From contig DASZRW010000120.1 of assembly GCA_035549015.1 (NCBI GenBank), forward strand, positions 1 through 64,000: DNA of 64,000 nt. The letters are read 5' to 3'. The stretch comes from JAFDZV01 sp035549015 (GTDB taxonomy: Bacteria; Bacteroidota; Ignavibacteria; OLB7). The notes beneath the pieces were generated by a model. It had not been told where the DNA came from. It searched no databases and saw only the letters and a program-made list of their open reading frames with translations. Within the stretch, counting starts at the first letter, position 1, and the number at the start of each line of letters is the position of its first letter. Shown piece after piece: positions 7,203-16,700 of the stretch. Made by a program: the position numbers and the translations under genes.

Positions 7203-8522
7203 ATGAGTACCAGGAAACTATCCCCGGATGGGGATGCCGGGCGGTCGGCACCGAAGACGCCCGACGATCCGCCGTGCAATCCAGGCTCAACCTGGAGCTA
7301 TCTGATCTTGAATGGAATCACCGGTCCGGAGGGCCCCACGGGAGCCACCGGGGATACGGGACCGACGGGCGATACCGGGCCGACCGGTTCCGAGGGTGAT
7401 GTCGGTCCGGAGGGACCAACCGGCCCCACCGGGGCAACGGGAGCCACCGGTGCAACCGGAGCCACGGGTGCCACCGGCCCGCGAGGGGCCACCGGCCTTC
7501 AGGGCCCGATGGGGCCAACCGGCATCATGGGGCCGATGGGTCCAATGGGGCCGCCGGGCGCCACCGGTGCCACCGGCGTGACCGGCCCGATCGGGTTCAC
7601 CGGTCCGCGCGGCGCAACAGGGGCCACGGGTGCGACGGGTGCCACCGGTCTGCAGGGCGCCACCGGCGTAACCGGTCCGCCGGGACCATCGAACGGTCCA
7701 ACGGGTGCAACCGGCGCCACCGGTCCGCGCGGCGCAACAGGCGCCACGGGCGCGACCGGCCCGGCCGGCCCGCAGGGTGCCACCGGCCTTCAGGGTGCCA
7801 CCGGCGTTCAGGGGCCGCCGAACGGCCCCACCGGTCCGATGGGGCCGATGGGCCCTCCCGGCCCGCCTGGAGCCACCGGCGCGACGGGCGTGGGAGCCAC
7901 CGGCGCAACGGGTGCAACCGGCGCTACCGGCCCGACCGGTCCTCCGGGGGCCACGGGTGCGACAGGGCCATGGGGTCCCACCGGCCCGATCGGTCCGCAG
8001 GGCATTCCGGGCGCCACCGGCCCCGCCGGCCCTCCGGGAGTGTGCGGTCCGTGCGACGGCTACTACGGTACCTGCGGTCCGTTGGGGTATTACGGCGACA
8101 TCGGCTTCGGCGTGACCGTGCAGACGATGCTCGTGGAGCGGATCATCCAGGCGGGGACCACTGCCCGGCTGGTGACCGATCTGCTGACGCGATTCATGGC
8201 GAAGGCGGGAGCACCGGCCCCGATGCCGGGAAGCACCACAACGGACACGATCACGGACTACGTGATCTCGAAGTTTGCCGTGTCGCGGTTCCTGACCATC
8301 GTATCGAGCTACTTCACGCTGCAGGGTGGCGTAACGATCACGCCGTTCAACGGGGTGGAGGAGCTGTACATGGGCGATCTCTGCAACTCGATCAACGCGC
8401 AGGGGTGGGCATCGCCCCTCCTGCGGATGCTGGACAAGTTCCTCGTAGCAGATCCGGCTGCGCCGGTGAAGGTGGAGTGCCAGTACGGAGCCAAGGGAGC
8501 ATCAGGCCCGAAGGGGGGGTAG
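7203..8522 (+). CDS. Collagen-like (Gly-X-Y repeat) protein
   Basis: The ATG at 7203 gives 439 aa; upstream codons in the frame are non-coding in character. Residues about 38-280 are almost unbroken Gly-X-Y triplets dominated by GATGAT and GPTGPT, with a few interruptions such as 'PSNGPTG' and 'PPNGPTG'. A Cys-containing junction (GVCGPCDGYYGTCGP) leads to a globular C-terminal domain (285-428) of unknown family, and the last residues return to GAKGASGPKGG. Bacterial collagen-like proteins form trimeric stalks on cells or spores. There is no signal peptide, sorting motif or transmembrane segment, so export would need another route. It is first in a same-strand series with the two giant genes. 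The repeat DNA is prone to length variation. Confidence 0.9.
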   Translation: MSTRKLSPDGDAGRSAPKTPDDPPCNPGSTWSYLILNGITGPEGPTGATGDTGPTGDTGPTGSEGDVGPEGPTGPTGATGATGATGATGATGPRGATGLQGPMGPTGIMGPMGPMGPPGATGATGVTGPIGFTGPRGATGATGATGATGLQGATGVTGPPGPSNGPTGATGATGPRGATGATGATGPAGPQGATGLQGATGVQGPPNGPTGPMGPMGPPGPPGATGATGVGATGATGATGATGPTGPPGATGATGPWGPTGPIGPQGIPGATGPAGPPGVCGPCDGYYGTCGPLGYYGDIGFGVTVQTMLVERIIQAGTTARLVTDLLTRFMAKAGAPAPMPGSTTTDTITDYVISKFAVSRFLTIVSSYFTLQGGVTITPFNGVEELYMGDLCNSINAQGWASPLLRMLDKFLVADPAAPVKVECQYGAKGASGPKGG

Positions 8523-8783
8523 TGGAGGGGAGGGGGCGCCGGCCTCCGGGTTGCCGCCGCGGCGGACGAATCCGGGCGACGGCATCGCGCGCCGCGAGCA
8601 GCGGGCCGCGGCGCGCAAAGAGAGGCGGGGCCGGTGCTGCAACCATTCCGGTTGCACCCGGCAGCGCATCGCTACTATGAAGAACGCACCATCACCAACA
8701 GCTTCCATCAACGGCAGGCCCTCTCCCGTTCCCGCGGGAGATCGCAGTGCTCAGCGGTGAAGGCTACAAGCGCCGAGACCAGC
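8523..8783. other. Spacer with strong GC hairpin
   Basis: The 261-bp spacer contains a perfect 10-bp stem, gcgcgccgcg (8587-8596) with cgcggcgcgc (8607-8616), and a 10-nt loop. No T-run follows. It may slow or attenuate transcription, or protect mRNA ends between the collagen-like gene and the next gene. Confidence 0.45.
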
Positions 8784-11700
8784 ATGGCTTACTTCAATCG
8801 ATATCCCGACTCCGCTCTCTACACGTCGTCGCAGGGAAACGGCGGCGGCTACGTGGCGTTCTATCTCTACGGCGACGAGTTCCCGAATACGCTGACGATA
8901 CGGGACACGTGGGAGACCTATGTGGGCTACTATCTCTTCCTGAAGGAGCAGCCCCCGGAAAACGGCATGACGCCATTCGTCGCTGCCGTCAATGGAACGC
9001 TTTCCGGTTCCGAGCCCTGCCATACCAGCTTTGTCTGGTACACATACGACGCGGCGAACGGATCACTTGTCGAAATCAAGAGGGTGAGTACGAATGCCGT
9101 TCCGGTGGATGAGGAGGAAGGAGAGGATCCGGACGAGGACGAAGGTGAGGAGGAGTACGAAGACGAATACACGGTGCTGGTGACAGAGACCGCGCTCTTC
9201 GACTTCGGCGGCTACAAGCTCCCGATCGGCGCGAACATGCGTGTGGTGTACGAGCGTGACGGAGGCAATAACGTCACCGGATTCATCTTCGAATATCCGG
9301 AGGATCCTCGGCCGCGCTATCCGGCGGAGGCGGTTGCCGGGCCGCCTGATACGCCTCACAATCTCCACTTGACGTTCATTGGAGATGGTCGGGGATGTTT
9401 CGAGGGGATCGGCTTTATAAGCGACTATTCCGACGACGAGGAAACCGGCTGGTATGTCGGACTGCGATATGTGCTGACGGCTGGCTGCGGGCTTGTTCCA
9501 CAGTATTACCCGGTGTTCGATTTCGCAGATGAATTGCGTCCATTGCTGGAGATGCGTTGGGACCCGACAAATCATCTCGATCGCAACCGAACATTTCTGG
9601 CATTCACCGGAGAATCGATTGCGCTTATCGAGGATCCTCCGGATTCCGGCGTGTTCCGGCTGGAACTTCCGGACAACCCGGAAATCCTTCCCACATTCTT
9701 TCGTACGGTTACCGGTGAGCGTATTGCATTTATTCCGGTTACCGAGGGAGAAGGCCGATCCAAGCTTCTGTTCGAGACACGCGATACGGCTCCGATTGAA
9801 TGCGGTGGCTTCTGCTACTATCTGGTGCCTGCCGGCGAGTTCGAGCTGCTGCTGCTGGACGAGTGCGGTGACCCTCTGACGCTTGCTTCCCGGAAGGCGG
9901 AAATGCCGGCCCGCTTCATGTGCGGACTCTCCGGCATCGAGTCAGTGGGGTTCATGCCGCGCAACGAGTGCTTCGATGGCGATCGCATTCTCTTTGTTCC
10001 GCATTGCGATGCCTTCGTGCCAACGTTTCCAATCAACGGAAACGGGGGCGGCCTTCCGGACCTCGACGCATTGCGCCTGATCGTGGAGGGGGCGTGCACT
10101 GCGTGGGTGGGTTTCGTCGGGCCGAACGGCGAGGCGCGGGAGTTCGTGTACTATGCGCAGCCGGAGGATGCTCCACTCTACACGCGGCCCGGTGTGATCG
10201 CGGGAAGTGCGCCGCTTCCGCTTATGGAGCCGGTTGCAGCGCTGTTCGAATCGGTATGCAGCCAGACCTGCTTTCCGGTGGCGCCGCCGGCGGGTGCATA
10301 TCCTTCCGTGGACGCACCGAACCGTCCAACGTTTCTGAGCGCTCTGGAGCATCAGGTCATAGGCCCGTGGCGCCGTGATGTGATCCGAAGGACGGCTGCA
10401 ACGGCACCGGATATCATGGAACCGGCGACGCCCAAGCCAAGCGGCGTAGGGGCCACACCGCAGGGGTTGATCGCCGATGTTGCAGTGGATTCATGGACGT
10501 CGCTTCTCCTGGCACAGAACCAGCGGACAAGCACCGTTCTTCGATTCTGGTATCCGGACGAGACACTGAAGGCAGCGTTCCAGACAAACCAGTTGTTCCT
10601 GGTTGCATCGCTCCCGGACCATTTCACGATACCGAATCCGCAGCAGCCAACGGACAGGCGCTTCGAGTCGCGGGTGAACATGGCGGACTGGAAGTTCGAC
10701 CTCAAACTCTCAGGTAACCAGTTTCAGCGCCTCGACAATCCTGCGGCAGATGACTTCCACGATCTCAACAACACGCTGATCTTCAAGTTCTCGCCGGGCT
10801 CCATCGCAAGCCGGCTGCGCGATCCACGTTCGTGGACCAATCCCGGTGACTTCAATCGTACCAACGATGGCCTGCTGGATCTTCTTGCGCAGCGCCTGTC
10901 GGCCTATATCGCATATGCCCGAACGCTCGCTGCGAGCAGTGACCCCAAGGTAAAGGCGCGATATGCACCGTTCATCGAGGTGATCGACGACGATGAGTGG
11001 ACCGGGATAATCGGCGTGAATATCTCGATCGATATGCAGCTTCTCCCCTCACAGTTGAGTGCGTTGAGCGCAGGTGTTGACCAGAATTTCTTCGTGGCGC
11101 ATCACATCGTGGTGGAGACAAGCTATGTGAAGTTCTCCGAGCAGGGACAGGGACTCATGCCGGCCGAGTGCTCGCTGTTCGGTCTGGTGGACTATAAACG
11201 GAGGCAGCCTCCTGCGCCGCAGGGTGGAGACGGCGGCAACGCAACACCGGCACCGGACTTCGATTTCTCGGTGAGCGAATTCCTGGCCGTCTTTCGGAAC
11301 GGGCTGTTCAAGGAGTTCTCGTGCGCGGCCGACCTGAAGATCAACCGTTTGTTCGGTGACAACATCACCGGGCTTGCGGGGAACGACGGCGCAACGAACA
11401 ACGGAATCAGGCTGATTGGCCAGTACGATGCCCTCAGCAACACGCCCTCCTACGTCTTCACGCTTGAAGGGGGCGGGCAGTTTCAGCTTCAAAGCGCCAT
11501 CATCGAGTGGGTGGAAATTCGCAAGGCACAATTCTCTGTTCGGGAAGAGACTGTTCCCAACAGGGGGAAGGACATGTACTGTGCCTTCATCTTCTGGGGC
11601 GTCATGAAATTCCGCGGTATGGCGTTGGCCGGAGGGGGTGGAAACCTGGATGTCTTCTCCTATGACGCGCTCGCATTCGAAGGAATGGCGCTGCGCATGA

Positions 11701-12365
11701 AGTTCAATATGGATTCGCCATCCGACAGAACGTTCACCTTCGACAGCAGAACGATCGCCCTGGATACCGCGCCGGCCGTAACCATCGCTCGGGATCAGAG
11801 CCTTGCAAAGAAATTCCCGATGCGGCTGCAGACATTCATGTCGTCGGAGGCGGGCAAGCTTCCGAAGGATCTGGGATATGTTGCGGTTGGGACGCAGATG
11901 ACCGCACAGGCCGTTGCCGCGCCGTGGTACGGACTGGACTATACGCTGAACCTCGGCACGCTTGGCGAGTTTGCCGCAAATGCAGGGATTACTGTTCAGC
12001 TTGCTGTTACCTGGAGTCCCGGAGGGCCAACGCAGCCCCGTGCCCAGGTGTGGCTGAAGTTCCCGGGTGTCAGTGGCATCGGGAGCGACCTGTTCAGCCT
12101 GGAGGGGGTCGCCAAGCTCTCGGCAAGCTCGTACAGTCTGAAGTCCTTCGTTGACAACGACGCTACGGGATACCTGCTGACATTGAACAGCATGGCGCTG
12201 CGTATCCTCGGCATCGGGATACCGTTTGGAGGGGGACCGAATATCTACGTCTTCGGCCCACCCAGAAGTCCGGCACTGTTGAGCCCGACGGCAACGCCCA
12301 GCGATGATGCACTCGGCTGGTTTGCTGTTTATCCGAAGCCTGCACCGCCTGCCGGCGGTGGTTGA
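8784..12365 (+). CDS. Large beta-rich protein of unknown family (1193 aa)
   Basis: I do not recognise the family. The ATG at 8784 (MAYFNRYPDS) is chosen because upstream sequence in the frame is not protein-like; GTG 8757 is possible. The protein has no signal peptide or transmembrane helix. A strongly acidic stretch of Glu/Asp lies at about residues 108-130. The rest alternates hydrophobic and polar residues as in stacked beta domains, with several Cys in the first half (for example CGGFCYYL and CSQTCFP) and Gly/Pro-rich linkers, including one near residue 815 (PPAPQGGDGG). The C-terminal part (about 830-1190) has long amphipathic beta segments resembling the N-terminal part of the 3372-aa protein in style. 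It ends in a Pro/Gly tail. The position between the collagen-like gene and the hydrolase/giant pair suggests one functional unit. Confidence 0.8.
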   Translation: MAYFNRYPDSALYTSSQGNGGGYVAFYLYGDEFPNTLTIRDTWETYVGYYLFLKEQPPENGMTPFVAAVNGTLSGSEPCHTSFVWYTYDAANGSLVEIKRVSTNAVPVDEEEGEDPDEDEGEEEYEDEYTVLVTETALFDFGGYKLPIGANMRVVYERDGGNNVTGFIFEYPEDPRPRYPAEAVAGPPDTPHNLHLTFIGDGRGCFEGIGFISDYSDDEETGWYVGLRYVLTAGCGLVPQYYPVFDFADELRPLLEMRWDPTNHLDRNRTFLAFTGESIALIEDPPDSGVFRLELPDNPEILPTFFRTVTGERIAFIPVTEGEGRSKLLFETRDTAPIECGGFCYYLVPAGEFELLLLDECGDPLTLASRKAEMPARFMCGLSGIESVGFMPRNECFDGDRILFVPHCDAFVPTFPINGNGGGLPDLDALRLIVEGACTAWVGFVGPNGEAREFVYYAQPEDAPLYTRPGVIAGSAPLPLMEPVAALFESVCSQTCFPVAPPAGAYPSVDAPNRPTFLSALEHQVIGPWRRDVIRRTAATAPDIMEPATPKPSGVGATPQGLIADVAVDSWTSLLLAQNQRTSTVLRFWYPDETLKAAFQTNQLFLVASLPDHFTIPNPQQPTDRRFESRVNMADWKFDLKLSGNQFQRLDNPAADDFHDLNNTLIFKFSPGSIASRLRDPRSWTNPGDFNRTNDGLLDLLAQRLSAYIAYARTLAASSDPKVKARYAPFIEVIDDDEWTGIIGVNISIDMQLLPSQLSALSAGVDQNFFVAHHIVVETSYVKFSEQGQGLMPAECSLFGLVDYKRRQPPAPQGGDGGNATPAPDFDFSVSEFLAVFRNGLFKEFSCAADLKINRLFGDNITGLAGNDGATNNGIRLIGQYDALSNTPSYVFTLEGGGQFQLQSAIIEWVEIRKAQFSVREETVPNRGKDMYCAFIFWGVMKFRGMALAGGGGNLDVFSYDALAFEGMALRMKFNMDSPSDRTFTFDSRTIALDTAPAVTIARDQSLAKKFPMRLQTFMSSEAGKLPKDLGYVAVGTQMTAQAVAAPWYGLDYTLNLGTLGEFAANAGITVQLAVTWSPGGPTQPRAQVWLKFPGVSGIGSDLFSLEGVAKLSASSYSLKSFVDNDATGYLLTLNSMALRILGIGIPFGGGPNIYVFGPPRSPALLSPTATPSDDALGWFAVYPKPAPPAGGG

Positions 12366-12386
12366 GGCCTGCTCGTGATTACAACC

Positions 12387-12411
12387 GGCCGGCGTGCGTA
12401 GCGCGCCGGCC
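12387..12411 (+). repeat. GC-rich hairpin between 1193-aa gene and hydrolase gene
   Basis: ggccggcg (12387-12394) and cgccggcc (12404-12411) form a perfect 8-bp stem with a 9-nt loop, 21 bp after the stop codon. No U-tract follows, so read-through into the next gene is likely. Confidence 0.5.
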
Positions 12412-12483
12412 CGGGTGCACGGGGGCTCCGCTCGACGAACGAACCATCACACCATCACAGCCTCGAGATACAGGAGAGAAGTC

Positions 12484-13755
12484 ATGCGCAGGTCGACACT
12501 CATGGCAACCCTGCTGGCGCTGCTACTGCCGGCGTTGTCTACAGCACAACCCAACTACAAACAGACGCTGAAGATCTATCACGTCGGAGTTGGACAGGGC
12601 GATTGCACCTTTATCATTGCACGAAAGGAACTCCCGCTCAACAGGACTCGCACAATCACCGCACTCATCGATCCGGGACCGGGGCGATACAACTTCAAGT
12701 ATCATCGTCCGGCAAATATCGTCTGGGACGCAATCCGCCAGATCATGGACGATAATGGAATCGTGAAGATCAATTACTTCATCATCTCGCACTTCGATGA
12801 AGATCACTACGGGTCCGCCGCCGGCATTCTGAAAATTCTTGCCAGGCCACTCAACTGGATGTGGAGTAAGGATATGGTGATAATCGACCGCCGGCTCTTC
12901 AGTCCATCTCAGACGGCATATCGCGTGTACCCGCTTTCAGGTGGTGTGCTGTTTACCGAATACGACGAAATGTTCAGAGGCCCATGGGCGTGGCGTCGAC
13001 TGCCGCTACATGCTGGCGACGACGTGTTCAGTCCGAATTTCACGAACATGCACATGACGTGCGTTGCGACGAACGGAGTCACACTCCAGAGGGATAATTC
13101 CATGAACATTGTGCCGCTGGATGTCATCAACGGACGCACGCCGACGGAAAATGATCTAAGCTATGCATTCATTCTGGATTTCGAGGGGTTCCGCTATTTC
13201 ACGGGTGGCGATCTCGGCGGTGGAATCAACGGCAGCAATGACCATGACATGGAAACGTCCATGGGGCAATACTTCACGAACGTTCTGAAGCGTCCGGCCG
13301 AGGACCGTTTCCATTTCTGCTGCATGAAGGTAAATCACCACGGCAGTAACGGCAGCATGAACGATGCGTTCAGTACCGCCTGTAATCCATGCGTGGCAAT
13401 CTTCTCGTCCGGCCTGGGGAAGTTCGGCACCGACCGGCTCCCGAACACCAATTGTGCAGCTCGGATACGTGCGGGGTCGGCAACGCCGTGCCAGTTCTAC
13501 TACACGTTCGTGCCATCCGGCCTGCCCGATCCGTATGCTGTGGCTGATAATCATGCGTTGTTCTTTGCCGACACGGCAACCCGTTGGCAGGATATCGTTA
13601 TTACCGTGGAGCGACGCCTGAACGATCCGCAATTATACGGTGACAACCTTACGTTCAAATTGACGCATTACTATCGCGACTGGGCCACCCTTCGCCGGAT
13701 CTCCGATCCGGTGGACGTCAACATCACCTGCCCCAAGAAACATCCAGCGCCATAA
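12484..13755 (+). CDS. Secreted metallo-beta-lactamase-fold hydrolase, ComEC-type
   Basis: The ATG at 12484 follows 'caggaga' and gives 423 aa. A signal peptide (MRRSTLMATLLALLLPALSTA) directs export. The fold is that of the MBL domain seen in ComEC C-termini: 'HVGVGQGDCTFI' at the N-terminal strand, metal motif SHFDEDHYG near residue 100, 'YFTGGDLGGG' near 240, and the 'KVNHHGSNGS' motif near 283. Metal ligands therefore appear intact, so it is probably an active hydrolase of phosphodiesters or a similar substrate in the periplasm or outside. It is not fused to a DNA channel. The gene is 15 bp upstream of the 3372-aa gene and surely co-transcribed with it, so it may process or protect that assembly or act on nucleic acid at the surface. 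Confidence 0.9.
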   Translation: MRRSTLMATLLALLLPALSTAQPNYKQTLKIYHVGVGQGDCTFIIARKELPLNRTRTITALIDPGPGRYNFKYHRPANIVWDAIRQIMDDNGIVKINYFIISHFDEDHYGSAAGILKILARPLNWMWSKDMVIIDRRLFSPSQTAYRVYPLSGGVLFTEYDEMFRGPWAWRRLPLHAGDDVFSPNFTNMHMTCVATNGVTLQRDNSMNIVPLDVINGRTPTENDLSYAFILDFEGFRYFTGGDLGGGINGSNDHDMETSMGQYFTNVLKRPAEDRFHFCCMKVNHHGSNGSMNDAFSTACNPCVAIFSSGLGKFGTDRLPNTNCAARIRAGSATPCQFYYTFVPSGLPDPYAVADNHALFFADTATRWQDIVITVERRLNDPQLYGDNLTFKLTHYYRDWATLRRISDPVDVNITCPKKHPAP

Positions 13756-13770
13756 CGGGAGATCGAAATC

Positions 13771-16700
13771 ATGAGCTTGTCAGCACTACGCACAACTCTG
13801 TCCAATCTCGCGAACACCGGGTCGATGAACCTGGTTCCGGATACCGTGACAGATGAGGCTACGAAGACATCGATTCGAACGCTCCTCGTTCTGATGAATC
13901 TGGAGAGCTTGTCGTTGTCATTTGCGGGACCGAACGACCAGCGTGTTGTTCTGAGCGATGGTGAGACTGTGGTTACGGTGAATGCATCGGCGACGCTTTA
14001 CACCCGTGCTGACCGCACCGTCACGATCCGGTTCGAGGAGACCAATGCGGGATCGGCGCGCTGTATTCTGACCTCGACGATCGATGTCACGACGATCGAT
14101 GGATTGGCGCCGCTTGGATTGTTTGCCTCGCGAACGTTTACCGGCCTGGACCTGGCCACTACCGTGTTCGGAGCCCCGCAGCTTACGGTTCGGTCCAGTG
14201 AACGCACGTTCGTGCTCGAATCCGTGCCCCTGAACGATCCAACCGTGGTGCTTACGGAGCCCCGCATTTCGTTGAACAGCCTTCGGTTCAGAGTGGAGCG
14301 GTCCCTTGCGGCGGCGGCCGACACAAGTGCCGGTGAGGCCCCCGATACGCTCCTGGCCGTTGTTGGGAATCTGACGATTAGCCGGGATATATCCGGCGAT
14401 TCGGTCTCCCTGGAAGTACGAATCGACATCCCGGTGAATGCGTTCGGTGGTCTTGATCGCGTTCGCCTGCTGCTTACGAGCGGCGACCCCCAGAGTGGCG
14501 GCATTTCGTTTCGGAGCATTCTCGGAATCCTTGGCGTTGATAGCCAGCTTTCATCGCTGCCGCCGGCCGTCCAGGGCTTTACCCAACTACAACTTCAGTC
14601 GTTCGAGGTTGTCACCCGATCGCTGACCAGTGTCGACAGTCTCAGGTTGACCATTGGCACAACCAGCACGTGGACCATTGCGAGCAATGTTTCGCTATCG
14701 GGTATTTCATTCACCGTGGATGTGCGCAGCCCGTTCAACTCGCCATCCTTGATGGTAACGGCCACGGGAACGATCACGGTTGATGGTGCGAGTCTCACAA
14801 CACTCGTCGGCGTGCCGATACCGTTCAATCAGGGAAACTGGGTTGTCTCCTGCAACACCCCGGACAACATCAACCTGTACAAGCTCTCGAAGCTGCCCGG
14901 GGATTTTGACATCAGCTCTCTGTGGGTGCCGTTCGGCACGCAGACGGCTCTTCTCATCAACCTGAACTACCTGACGCTGACGTTCAACCCGGTCAACGGT
15001 ACATTTTCCCTGATCGACTTCCGGGTGATCTTCCCGGATCAATGGCAGATTATTCCGGGAGTATTCACAGTCAGCAATCCCGAGATCGGGTTGACCATCG
15101 AGAACCCGATGAGCAGCTCGCGCAACATCTCCGCCGACATCCTTGGTCTTGCGTCGTTCTTCGATCTCGCGGACGTAGAGTTTAGGGCTCAACGGGCAGG
15201 TGGAAGATGGATGCTCAGCGCCAACACGATCAATCCCATCAACCTCGGAGCGCTGTTCGCAAAGTTCTTTCAGGGCGACCCGCCGGACTGGCTCAATGCG
15301 ATCAAGACGTATTCGATCACCTCGATCCGTTTCGAGTACACAACTTCCGGCGGATCGCAGCCCGGGGTGTTCTTCCTCGGCGCCTCCATCCAGAATACAT
15401 GGAACTACGACCTTGGCGGCCAGCCCGGCGCTGTACAGCTGACGTCCATCAGCGCATCGGTTGGGTCGCAGCCGGACCCCGCGCAGCCGGCGCAGCGAAT
15501 CTGGACGTTCGCCGTTTCCGGCACGGTACGTCTGTACGACACGCTCAACGTTACCGGCTCGTTTCAATATCGCACCGGCAACGGTCAGGGATCGGGAGCG
15601 GAGATCGCCGTTGAGTTCGACGGCGTGCGCGGCGTCTACAACTCCGCCAACAAGCGCATCGATGTCTCGCTCGGCAATCGCACCATCGGCGATCTGGTCA
15701 ATACGCTGAACCGGCTGGTGAACGGGCAGGGAGCGTCCGATTATCAGTTCGAGTCGCCGTGGGACCTCGTTGCCGGCATCAGCCTGCAGGGGCTGGTGTT
15801 CAGCTTCTACTTCGACGGCAACAGCCAGAAGCGCTGCGGCATAACGTACCGGTTCCCCACGCCGGTCGATCTCGGCTTCATGAAGATCGTCTCGGTCTCG
15901 GTAATCGTGACAATCAACAAGAAGATTCGCTTCGAGGCCGAAGTGATTCCATTCACGGCAACAACGCCCTCGCCATTCGGTTGGAATCTGGATGATGCGA
16001 ATGTCCCGAAGCCGCCCGGCCGTTCAGCGCGCATCATCGATCTCAAGTATCTCGGCATCGGCCAGCGGCTGGAGCTGATGGGAGCCAATGCCACGCGGTC
16101 CGTCGATGATGGGATCGCGGCGATGAAGACCGCGTTTGCAAATCCATCGACAACCAGCCATCCCCTTACCGGCATGCAGGCCGGCCTGCGCTACAACCCG
16201 CAGATGAACTGGCTCGTGGGGGCGGACTTTCAATTGTTCGGCGCGCTCGCCATCGGCCTCATCTTCAATGACAGCAACATCGCCGGCGTGCGTGTCGGTG
16301 TGGACCGCGATAGCTTCCGTTACCTCGGCGGCCTGAAGTTCGAGATCCTCTACAAGAAGGTGACCGAGAGCATCGGCGTCTACCAGATGGAGATTCGCGT
16401 GCCGGACGCCATCCGCCAGATCGAGCTCGGGCAGGTTTCGATCACGCTTCCGATCATCGCATTCGAACTCTACACGAACGGCAATTTCAAGGTGGACTTC
16501 GGATTTCCGAAGGACAACGATTTCTCCCGTTCATTCATGTTGCAGGTGTTCCCGTTCCTGGGGGCGGGCGGCTTCTACTTCGCGCTGCTGGAGGGGGCAA
16601 CCTCCCCGCGGCTTCCGGCCAACTACAACCCGAACACCGGAGTCTTTCGTCCGGTGTTGTCGTTCGGCATCGGGCTCAGCCTGGGCATCGGCAAGAGCAT

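Noticed and set aside
7298..8017. Pro/Val-rich minus-strand frames opposite the collagen repeats
   Set aside because: They simply mirror the Gly-X-Y repeat DNA (GPVAPVAPV) and have no start context.
7318..8040. CRISPR-like direct repeats
   Set aside because: The short periodic repeats here encode Gly-X-Y triplets; there are no regular spacers of unique sequence.
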